Below, piece after piece: positions 7,488 through 14,373 of a stretch of DNA of 16,140 bases. The DNA is taken from assembly GCA_964431655.1 (NCBI GenBank), contig CAYSKJ010000064.1, positions 1 to 16,140 on the forward strand, in the 5' to 3' direction. Source of the stretch: CAYMEV01 sp964431655 [NCBI: uncultured bacterium] (GTDB taxonomy: Bacteria > CAYMEV01). Numbering within the stretch: the first letter of the stretch is position 1; each line of letters begins with the position of its first letter. A program made the position numbers and the translations under genes. Below the pieces are notes generated by a model. The model did not search any database and had not been told where the DNA came from. It saw only the letters and a program-made list of their open reading frames with translations.

Positions 7488-7522
7488 AATGCAACTCCCT
7501 GGTAAAGCTTTTTCTGGAATTG

Positions 7523-7551
7523 AATTTAATTAATAAACTTATTTTTTTCAA
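7523..7551 (-). promoter_or_regulatory. Candidate promoter for the M6 protease gene
   Basis: On the minus strand TTGAAA (7546-7551) and TAAATT (7523-7528) lie 17 bp apart in the 69-bp gap between larE and the protease gene. Together with the change of function, this suggests the protease may have its own promoter in addition to read-through from larE. Confidence 0.33.
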
Positions 7552-7556
7552 TAAAA

Positions 7557-8351
7557 TTATAATGCTTCGTTCATGCTTCCGCTCCTGAAGCCTTCAATAT
7601 CCAGGGTTACATACATGAAACCCAGCTGTTTGAAAATCCTTGCTATATCCTGTGAATTAGCAAGGATAATGGGCATATCATCCCTGTCTACCTCAATCCT
7701 GGCAATCCGTTCGTGATGCCTTACCCTAATATTTTTAAGCCCGTATATGTTTAGATGGGATTCTGCCTGCTCAATCATAAAAAGCTTTTCCCGGGTAATT
7801 ATTTCATTGTAGGGTATTCTCGTGGCAAGGCATGCCATCTGCGGCTTTTTGTGCACGGATAATCCAATATAGGAAGCATAAGCCCTTATATCAGACTTAA
7901 AAACCGAGGCAAGAATGAAGGGCTGAATAATCCCCTGCTCCCTGACAGCCTTCATACCCGGCCTGAAGTCTTTGAGGTCATCCATATTGGATGCCTCAAA
8001 TATATTCCGGATATTTTCCCTTCGGGCAAAATCCTTTATAATGCTGATAATCCTGCTTTTACACCAGTAGCATCTATTCCTTGAATTTTCCGTAAACTCT
8101 TTATACTCTGCAAGGTCTGTCTCAATAATCTCATGCCTGAAACCTTTCTCTTCAGCAAAGCTTACCGCATCCTGAAGCTCTTTTTCCGAAAGGACAATGG
8201 ACTTTACTGTAACAGCGCAGAATCTATCATTGAGCACCTCATGGCACAGGACTGCAAGCAGACCGCTGTCAATACCCCCGCTGTATGCAAGAACAGCGCT
8301 TTCAGCCCCTGCAATGATATCTCTGATATTTTTGATTTTATCCATATCCAT
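7557..8351 (-). CDS. larE: LarE-type ATP-dependent sulfur transferase
   Basis: LarE converts the biscarboxylated nicotinic-acid precursor to its thiolated form in synthesis of the nickel-pincer nucleotide cofactor, used by lactate racemase LarA and relatives. The 264 residues match the family length. The ATP-pyrophosphatase loop is SGGIDS (24-29). Three cysteines match known LarE positions: C94 and C97 in NRCYWCK, and C174 in MACLATRIPY. In the Lactobacillus enzyme only the last cysteine acts, as a sacrificial sulfur donor; homologues with all three are reported to hold a [4Fe-4S] cluster, so this protein is probably of that type. The start is 1 bp after the mnmA stop, with AAGGAGG inside the end of mnmA (12-nt spacer), suggesting translational coupling. 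larA, larB and larC are not in the window, so the recipient enzyme is unknown. Confidence 0.87.
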   Translation of the reverse strand: MDMDKIKNIRDIIAGAESAVLAYSGGIDSGLLAVLCHEVLNDRFCAVTVKSIVLSEKELQDAVSFAEEKGFRHEIIETDLAEYKEFTENSRNRCYWCKSRIISIIKDFARRENIRNIFEASNMDDLKDFRPGMKAVREQGIIQPFILASVFKSDIRAYASYIGLSVHKKPQMACLATRIPYNEIITREKLFMIEQAESHLNIYGLKNIRVRHHERIARIEVDRDDMPIILANSQDIARIFKQLGFMYVTLDIEGFRSGSMNEAL

Positions 8352-8352
8352 G

Positions 8353-9426
8353 TCAGGCTCGATCCTCCTTAAAAACTTTATTTATAATCCCTCCGCCCAG
8401 AACTTTGTTATACCGGTAAAAGACCGCAGACTGACCGGGGGTCACTGCAAACTGCGGATTCTCAAAGCTGATTTTATACAGGCCTTTGCTTAAGGGGGAT
8501 ACCCACGCATATTCAGGTATATGCCTGTATCTAATCCTGGCCTTAACCCTGATGGTTTTTTCCGGCTGAGGAACATGCCAGCAGGTATCCTCAATTATGA
8601 GTGTCTTTGCAAAGGCATCTTCTCTTTCCCCTGCAATAATCCTGTTATTTTCCCTGTCAATACCTGTAACATAAAGAGGGCGTTTTGCCGCAATACCAAG
8701 ACCCTTTCGCTGTCCTACAGTATAATTGATTATACCCCTGTGCCTTCCAAGCACCTTTTGATTTTTATCGGTAATGTCTCCGGGAGGGAAAATAGAGTCA
8801 GTCCTGGACATAATATACGCCCTGTAGTCATTGCCCGGTATAAAGCAGATTTCCTGGCTTTCCTGCTTCTGGTTCAGTTCCTTACAAAACTGAAGGGATA
8901 TTCGTCTTACCTGAAACTTATACAGCTCTCCCAAAGGCATTAGGGTTCTATTTAATATACTGCCGTCAACACGGTAAAGAAAGTAGGACTGGTCTTTTTC
9001 CCTGTCAATACCCTTCTTCAGTAAATATCTCCCCAGTGCCCTGTCATAATCAACTCTTGCATAATGACCCGTGGCTATCCTGTCAGCACCCATATCCTTT
9101 GCTTTCTCAAAGAGGAAACTGAATTTCAGACTGCTGTTGCACTCTATACAGGGATTGGGAGTCCTTCCTTCAACATATTCCCTGCAGAAAGGCTCTATTA
9201 TCTCTGCACTGAATTTTTGCCTTGCATCTATTATACATAATTCTATGCCAAGCTTACAGCATATGCTGTCCAGATCCTTTTTCCTTTGGGTAAAATCATG
9301 CTGAGGGTCATCATACATCCTCAAATATACGCCGAATACATCATATCCCTTTTTTTTTAACAGATATGCGGCTGAAGCTGAATCAATACCGCCGCTAAGT
9401 GCCACAGCAACCCTTATTTTTTTCAT
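8353..9426 (-). CDS. mnmA: tRNA 2-thiouridine(34) synthase MnmA
   Basis: Adenylates and thiolates uridine 34 of Lys, Glu and Gln tRNAs in the cytoplasm, with sulfur from a relay or persulfide donor. The 357 residues are the normal length. Residues 11-16 (SGGIDS) form the PP-loop. The family hallmarks follow: GRTPNPCIECNSSLKF (87-102), ATGHYAR (118-124), KDQSYFL (144-150), the second catalytic cysteine in SQEICFIPG (190-198, C194), and HRGIINYTVGQRKGLG (229-244). C96 and C194 match the catalytic pair of the E. coli enzyme. C93 adds a third, giving the C-x-x-C plus distal Cys arrangement linked to [4Fe-4S] binding in this family. The start follows a modest AGG-containing site; the ATG gives the expected MKKIRVAVALSGG N-terminus. 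It is 25 bp downstream of the aldehyde dehydrogenase gene and 1 bp upstream of larE. Confidence 0.97.
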   Translation of the reverse strand: MKKIRVAVALSGGIDSASAAYLLKKKGYDVFGVYLRMYDDPQHDFTQRKKDLDSICCKLGIELCIIDARQKFSAEIIEPFCREYVEGRTPNPCIECNSSLKFSFLFEKAKDMGADRIATGHYARVDYDRALGRYLLKKGIDREKDQSYFLYRVDGSILNRTLMPLGELYKFQVRRISLQFCKELNQKQESQEICFIPGNDYRAYIMSRTDSIFPPGDITDKNQKVLGRHRGIINYTVGQRKGLGIAAKRPLYVTGIDRENNRIIAGEREDAFAKTLIIEDTCWHVPQPEKTIRVKARIRYRHIPEYAWVSPLSKGLYKISFENPQFAVTPGQSAVFYRYNKVLGGGIINKVFKEDRA

Positions 9427-9451
9427 TAAAATACTGCCTGCCGCCTCTCTT

Positions 9452-10873
9452 TCAGATCCTGTTTATAACCATGAGCTTAGGCTCAACCATCTCCCTTGCC
9501 GCATACATTATCCCCTCCCTGCCGAACCCGGAATCCTTGACTCCCCCATAAGGCATGCTGTCCGAGCGGAAGGCAGGAATGTCATTTACTATGAGCCCGC
9601 CAATCTCAATGCTGTCAAAGACATGGTCAATCTCTCTTGAATTGCTGGAAAATATACCTGCCTGCAGGCCATAGGCAGAGGAATTGATAATATCAATGGC
9701 TTCATCTATACTTTCATAAGGATTGAGTGTAACTCCCGGCCCGAAAAGTTCTTTCCTTTCAATATCCATTTCCCGGTTTGTATTTCCGAGGATAAAGGGT
9801 GTGATTATACTGCCGTGATACTCAGGCTTAAGTATGAACTCAGCCCCTTTTCCCAGAGCATCATCTATGAAGCCTTTTATCCTGTTTACAGCATCCAGAT
9901 CTATGACAGGACCAATAACCGTATCATCACACATTGGGTCTCCCCATTTCAGCATGCGGGCTCCTTTTTTGAATTTCTCCGAGAATTCGTCAAATACCCC
10001 TTTCTGGACATGAATCTTCTGTATGGATATGCACACCTGGCCTGAATAGCTGAAAGCGCCCCGGAGGCATTTTGTCACCGCAAGATCAATATCCGTATCC
10101 CGGGACACGATGCAGGAGGCATTCCCCCCCAGTTCAAGGGTGGTTTTCAGGCGGCAGGCTTTTTCTTTCAGCATCCATCCTGTCTGGGGACTGCCGGTAA
10201 AGGAAAGCTTTTTTATTCTGCCGCTTTTTATGATTTTATCCACTTCATTGCTCCTGCATGGAAGAAAGCTGTAAAAATAATCGCAAAGGCCAGCTCCTGA
10301 GATAATCTTTGCAAGATAATATCCCGTAACAGGCGTCTTTGAAGATGGCCTGTGGATGACTGGAAGGCCGAGAGCAATGGCAGGGGCTATCTTATGGACA
10401 GCAAGGTTCAGGGGAAAGTTGAATGGTGTAATGGCAAGCATTGGGCCTACAGGAACATAGTAGACATATCCGATCCTTGATTCGGAACCGGGATTGCTGG
10501 AAAGGTCAATAATCTCTCCCCGTATATTTTCACACAGGCCAAGGCAGTGGGAAAAGACATTAATTGCCCTGTCAACTTCAACTCTGGCATCCGAAACCGG
10601 CTTCCCCGCCTCAAGGCTTATGATTTTTGCAATTTCACTGCGGTCATTTTTAAGCCTGTTCATAATATAGCTTATGGCTTCTTTCCTGTCAAGGATGCTT
10701 GTTTTTCTGGATTTTTGGAAGGATGAGTCAATATTTTCCAGTACCTCTTTAATATCATCGGTGCCTGCAAGGCACTGGGTACCGATTGTCCCGCCGTCAT
10801 ACGGGTTTATTATATTTATTTTTTCACTGCTGTACCTTTCCTTACTGCTGATAAAAAACGGATACTCCTTCAT
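9452..10873 (-). CDS. NAD(P)-dependent aldehyde dehydrogenase
   Basis: Oxidises an aldehyde to the acid (or acyl product) using NAD(P). The 473 residues match the family. Visible motifs are TPFNFPLN (149-156, N152), FTGSPQTG (225-232), LELGGNAS (246-253, catalytic base E247), SGQVCIS (277-283, nucleophile C281), ELFGP and the C-terminal MPYGGVKDSGFGREG. The usual cofactor-binding lysine of the KPS/KPA motif is R175 in HRPSSKTP. This agrees with my recollection of the subfamily that includes methanogen lactaldehyde dehydrogenase (CofA), which has His-Pro there. The VEVDRAI and HKIAPAIA stretches also resemble that subfamily, so lactaldehyde or a similar small aldehyde is a possible substrate, but this is inference. 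The start has AGGAGGG 7 nt upstream. It is the first gene of a probable operon with mnmA and larE. Confidence 0.93.
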   Translation of the reverse strand: MKEYPFFISSKERYSSEKINIINPYDGGTIGTQCLAGTDDIKEVLENIDSSFQKSRKTSILDRKEAISYIMNRLKNDRSEIAKIISLEAGKPVSDARVEVDRAINVFSHCLGLCENIRGEIIDLSSNPGSESRIGYVYYVPVGPMLAITPFNFPLNLAVHKIAPAIALGLPVIHRPSSKTPVTGYYLAKIISGAGLCDYFYSFLPCRSNEVDKIIKSGRIKKLSFTGSPQTGWMLKEKACRLKTTLELGGNASCIVSRDTDIDLAVTKCLRGAFSYSGQVCISIQKIHVQKGVFDEFSEKFKKGARMLKWGDPMCDDTVIGPVIDLDAVNRIKGFIDDALGKGAEFILKPEYHGSIITPFILGNTNREMDIERKELFGPGVTLNPYESIDEAIDIINSSAYGLQAGIFSSNSREIDHVFDSIEIGGLIVNDIPAFRSDSMPYGGVKDSGFGREGIMYAAREMVEPKLMVINRI

Positions 10874-10936
10874 CCTGCATCCCTCCTGTTTTTTCTATAT
10901 ATTTATTTATCATAAACAGCTTCAAATTCATAATAA

Positions 10937-10942
10937 ATTATA
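10937..10942 (-). promoter_or_regulatory. Possible -10 box of the aldehyde dehydrogenase operon
   Basis: A perfect TATAAT on the minus strand about 64 bp before the start codon. The sequence 16-18 bp upstream does not resemble TTGACA, so a promoter here would need an activator or another sigma factor, or the match is chance in AT-rich DNA. A second, weaker candidate, TATGAT, lies nearer the gene. Confidence 0.25.
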
Positions 10943-10966
10943 GGAATGCTCAAAAATGCTTTATTC

Positions 10967-10996
10967 TTTACAAAATTTCTAACCTTGGCGTAGAAT
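10967..10996 (+). promoter_or_regulatory. Candidate promoter of the amidohydrolase/transglycosylase operon
   Basis: TTTACA (10967-10972) and TAGAAT (10991-10996) each match the sigma70 consensus at five of six positions, with an 18-bp spacer, in the divergent intergenic region. The expected start near 11003 gives a leader of about 65 nt to the preferred ATG at 11068. This is the best promoter match in the window. Confidence 0.42.
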
Positions 10997-11067
10997 CTAC
11001 CGTAACAAGATACATCGTACCTGCATTTCATTCTGATATGCAAAATAACAAGGAGATACAATATAAC

Positions 11068-12201
11068 ATGAAACTGCTCTTAAAAAACGGAAACTGCCAC
11101 GATGTGGAAAAAGCGGAGCTTTTAAGAAAAGACATACTTATCGCTGACGGAAAAATAGCCCGAATGGCTGAAGACATCATTCCATGCCCGGACTGCGAGG
11201 TGATTGATATAAAGGGAAAAAATCTTATTCCAGGCTTTGTTGACCCGCATACCCATCTTGGTATGGTCCAGGAGGGCTTTAACCTTTTTCTTGCGGACTA
11301 CAATGAATACTATCCCTCCGCATACCCTGCCCTTAATGCCATGGACGGCATCTACCACCTGGATTCGGCTTTTGATGAACTGAGGCAGTTCGGGACCACG
11401 ACCCTCTGCATAGCCCCCGGCTCCAAGAATGTCATAGGGGGAAGGGTCGTGGCGCTCAAGCCCTATAAAAACAGGATAATTGATGATATGGCTGTAAAAA
11501 ATCCCATTGGATTGAAATGCGCCCTCGGGGAAAACCCAAAAAGGGACTCTGACAGGAAAAACCAGCATAATTCAAGGATGGGAAACCTTTACATCCTGAG
11601 AAAAACCCTTTATAATGCAAAAGAATATATGATGAAACAGGAAGAGAACAATAAATATGACATGGACCTCGAGGTTCTTTGCGATGTGCTTAGAAAAAAA
11701 ATACCACTGAGGATGCATGCCCACCGTTGCGACGATATAATCTCTGCAATACGGATAAAACAGGAGTTTGACATTGATCTGATTATAGAGCATGCGACAG
11801 AGGCTCACCTTATAATCCCAGTGCTGAAAAAGCATGATATTCCCCTGATTCTGGGGCCTAACCTCGGAGCAAGATCAAAGCAGGAAACTCTGAAAAGAAA
11901 CTGGAATGCCCCTGCCATGCTTAAAGAAAATGGCATCCTTTTTTCATTCATGACCGATTATCCCGTATTGAGCACCTATCTTCTGCCCTATGCCGCAGGC
12001 ATATACTTAAGATACGGCCTTAGCTTCTATGATGCTTTAAGAGCCATAACCCTGGACCCTGCGCGAATACTTGGTCTTGATGAACGCATTGGCTCTATCA
12101 AAGAGGGCAAGGATGCAGATATTCTTGTTTATGGGGGGGATCCCTTCCATATTGGCAGTATGCCTGAGATGGTATTCATAGAGGGAGAGCGGGTTAATTG
12201 A
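11068..12201 (+). CDS. Metal-dependent amidohydrolase, imidazolonepropionase-like (COG1228 type)
   Basis: 377 residues of a cytoplasmic TIM-barrel amidohydrolase, no signal peptide. Metal-site residues are visible: HTH in DPHTHLGM (H61, H63), HAHR (H217, H219), IEHATEAH (H242) and MTDYP (D297). K150 in GLKCALGENPKR is a candidate metal-bridging lysine, and this GENPKR block marks a known bacterial subfamily of unproven substrate. The C-terminal SIKEGKDADILVYGGDP is the usual closing beta sandwich. I chose ATG 11068 because AAGGAG (11050-11055) precedes it. The earlier in-frame ATG at 11038 lacks such a site and would add ten residues outside the family's usual N-terminus (MKLLLKNG). The stop overlaps the transglycosylase start by 4 bp. 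The substrate is a cyclic amide, dipeptide or similar; it cannot be specified further. Confidence 0.92.
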   Translation: MKLLLKNGNCHDVEKAELLRKDILIADGKIARMAEDIIPCPDCEVIDIKGKNLIPGFVDPHTHLGMVQEGFNLFLADYNEYYPSAYPALNAMDGIYHLDSAFDELRQFGTTTLCIAPGSKNVIGGRVVALKPYKNRIIDDMAVKNPIGLKCALGENPKRDSDRKNQHNSRMGNLYILRKTLYNAKEYMMKQEENNKYDMDLEVLCDVLRKKIPLRMHAHRCDDIISAIRIKQEFDIDLIIEHATEAHLIIPVLKKHDIPLILGPNLGARSKQETLKRNWNAPAMLKENGILFSFMTDYPVLSTYLLPYAAGIYLRYGLSFYDALRAITLDPARILGLDERIGSIKEGKDADILVYGGDPFHIGSMPEMVFIEGERVN

Positions 12202-14354
12202 AAAAACTGGTATTATCTGCAATATTCCTGCTTTTATGGTCTTCTAATTCCATTTCCGGCACAGTAAGGGAGATTGATTTTCTGAGGGCTCTGAAACAAG
12301 GGGAATATAATGAAGCATATACATTAATCGGCACTATAAACAGCCCTGAGTTCAGGGATATACTCATGTATCATAAGTTAAGCCTTGAACTGGAGCTTGG
12401 GTTAAATGAAAAGGCAATAGAGAGTTATTTTTCAAGGGAATGGATGCCCTATGCAAAAGACAGGGATTATGCAGAATTCTTCAATACCTTTTTAAGACAG
12501 CAGGACAGTGTCCATAAAGACAGCCTGTCATCCTTTGTAAAGGCCTGTTACCGGGGCAATGCCCAAAACCAGGCCCTTCTGGATTATGCCGTTTATCTCA
12601 AGGACACCATCGACCTGGATGAAGAGAGCAGGATACTGCACCAGATTATTTCACGAAAGGGCTACAGCTGGCAGAAGAGGGAAGCCATGAAAATGCTTTA
12701 TGCCATAGAGGATATTTCTTCCCTCTCCCTGGCTGAGATGAAAAAAAGAATATCTCTGTGCCTTGATCTCAGGCTCCTTGACATGGCAGGGGACTATATA
12801 AGCCGGATAAAGTCACTTCCTGGCCTGAAGGAATATGATTATTACAGGTATCTTGCAGATCTCTGCCACCGGCAGGAGGATTATGAAGCAAGCCTTGAAA
12901 ATTACATCTCTGCCTTGAAATATGCCCCCGGTAACAGGGAAGCTTCCGGGGTAAAATATCAAATTCTCCTGAGATACCTTTATACAGGCAGTTTCGATCA
13001 AGCCCTGGTTTATATCAGCAGGGAATATAAATCCCTTCAGCCTGAGTTCAAGGCTTACTTCCTTCTGACAAAAATAAGGATACTCAGCAGGCAGGAAAGG
13101 ATGAAGGAGGCTGCAGATACCTATAAAAGCCTGATAAAGCACTATAAAAAATATAAAGGTATTTGCTCCTCAGCTCAGCTGTCCCTCGCAAGCTATCTTA
13201 TATTTTACGGGGATTATGACAATGTTTCTGCGGTGCTGGGGGCTAACCTGTCCTCAGATAACGATTACAGGCAGAACAAACTCCTCCTTTTTGCAATAGT
13301 ATATAAGGAGAAGGGAGAGACGGGAAAATCCCTTGAAGCCCTTCAGAACCTTATAGGCATAAACCCCTCCAGCTATTATTCCCTTTTTGCCCTGGATTTT
13401 CTAAGGTCTTTCCCCAGGACTGATATACAAAGAATAGGGTACCTTGAGGCTTTCTACAGATGTTTTTCCGGAGAGGCTGACTATTCATATATTAAAAATA
13501 GCATAAACATGAATCCTTCCGAGTCTCTGTTCCTTGAAACAGCCTATGAGCTGGAAACTGCGGGCATCCGTAGATTCCTTGAATCCCTCAGGCTTTCTGC
13601 AGAAGGTAACCCCTCTGTTTATAAGGCCCTGGAACTGGCAATTTCTCTGGTAGAAAATTCTTTTTATGATGAAGCCGTATACATACTTTCCTCCATATCA
13701 TCAAAAGACAGCAAAACATCCATAATGCTGTTTCTGGCAAGGCTGTATCTGATAGCGCAAAATCAGCAGCCCTATTTTTCCCTGAGGCTGGCAGAATCAG
13801 ACAAATCTGTCAAAAGCAGGAATATACCTGCTTTCCTTCTGCCCGGCTACCTTAAAAGGGCATTATACCCTGCAGGCTATCTTCCCTATGTATTGAAAAA
13901 CCTTGTCAATCCAAAGATATCACCCTTCTTTATTCTGGCCATAATGCGTGAAGAGAGCCGGTTTCAGCCGGCCATTGTATCCTGGGCAGGGGCTATCGGC
14001 CTGATGCAGCTTCTTGAAGATACGGCAAAAAGGTTCTATGAAGGCGATTTACGCCTTATAGTTGAAAAAGAGAATAATATCAGGATAGGTATGCAGTATA
14101 TAAACAGTCTGTTTGATGAGTTTGAAAACCTTGATTTTGTAGCAATATCCTATAATGCCGGAGAAAAAAGGAAAAGGCTTATATATCTGGAATCAGACAA
14201 TCCCCTCAGGTATTTCCTGCTTTCAAATATAACCTGGTTTTCTGAAACCAGGCATTACCTCAGGAAGGTCTGGTCAAGCTATCTTTACTATCAGCTCATT
14301 TACCATAGGGTAATACAGGACTACCTGAATGCAGGGAATATGTTTAACCGGTGA
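12198..14354 (+). CDS. Slt70-like soluble lytic transglycosylase
   Basis: Cleaves peptidoglycan glycan strands, releasing 1,6-anhydro-muropeptides, in the periplasm. 718 residues: signal peptide (about 1-20, LVLSAIFLLLW), then a long helical repeat domain (about 30-550) with TPR-like pairs such as YYRYLADLCHRQEDYEASLENY, like the superhelical ring of Slt70. The C-terminal SLT catalytic domain spans about 570-710. It has the catalytic glutamate E586 in MREESRF, SWAGAIGLMQL with the family's GLMQ motif, and ISYNAGEKR. The start is TTG, overlapping the upstream TGA (TTGA). GGGAG 10 nt upstream and the immediate MKK-signal sequence support it, and ATG alternatives would remove the signal peptide. 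It sits between two amidohydrolase genes in one operon. Slightly longer than E. coli Slt70, within the range of such proteins. Confidence 0.93.
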   Translation: MKKLVLSAIFLLLWSSNSISGTVREIDFLRALKQGEYNEAYTLIGTINSPEFRDILMYHKLSLELELGLNEKAIESYFSREWMPYAKDRDYAEFFNTFLRQQDSVHKDSLSSFVKACYRGNAQNQALLDYAVYLKDTIDLDEESRILHQIISRKGYSWQKREAMKMLYAIEDISSLSLAEMKKRISLCLDLRLLDMAGDYISRIKSLPGLKEYDYYRYLADLCHRQEDYEASLENYISALKYAPGNREASGVKYQILLRYLYTGSFDQALVYISREYKSLQPEFKAYFLLTKIRILSRQERMKEAADTYKSLIKHYKKYKGICSSAQLSLASYLIFYGDYDNVSAVLGANLSSDNDYRQNKLLLFAIVYKEKGETGKSLEALQNLIGINPSSYYSLFALDFLRSFPRTDIQRIGYLEAFYRCFSGEADYSYIKNSINMNPSESLFLETAYELETAGIRRFLESLRLSAEGNPSVYKALELAISLVENSFYDEAVYILSSISSKDSKTSIMLFLARLYLIAQNQQPYFSLRLAESDKSVKSRNIPAFLLPGYLKRALYPAGYLPYVLKNLVNPKISPFFILAIMREESRFQPAIVSWAGAIGLMQLLEDTAKRFYEGDLRLIVEKENNIRIGMQYINSLFDEFENLDFVAISYNAGEKRKRLIYLESDNPLRYFLLSNITWFSETRHYLRKVWSSYLYYQLIYHRVIQDYLNAGNMFNR

Positions 14355-14373
14355 AACAGGAGGAGATACTATT

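Noticed and set aside
7557-8351. Reading the small PP-loop protein as an NAD, GMP or asparagine synthetase domain
   Set aside because: The RCYWCK and ACLATRIPY motifs and the 264-residue length match LarE and not those enzymes.
10874-11037. Riboswitch or small RNA in the divergent intergenic region
   Set aside because: The region is AT-rich, with no extended stems or recognisable conserved riboswitch core. Only promoter-like hexamers are visible.
11038-11067. Earlier in-frame ATG extending the first amidohydrolase by ten residues
   Set aside because: No ribosome-binding site precedes it, and the extra residues (MQNNKEIQYN) lie outside the family's typical start. AAGGAG precedes the later ATG.
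14329-14373. Earlier in-frame ATG extending the YtcJ-like protein by fifteen residues into the transglycosylase gene
   Set aside because: The consensus AGGAGGAG lies downstream of it, directly before the ATG at 14374, and the product then starts as family members do.
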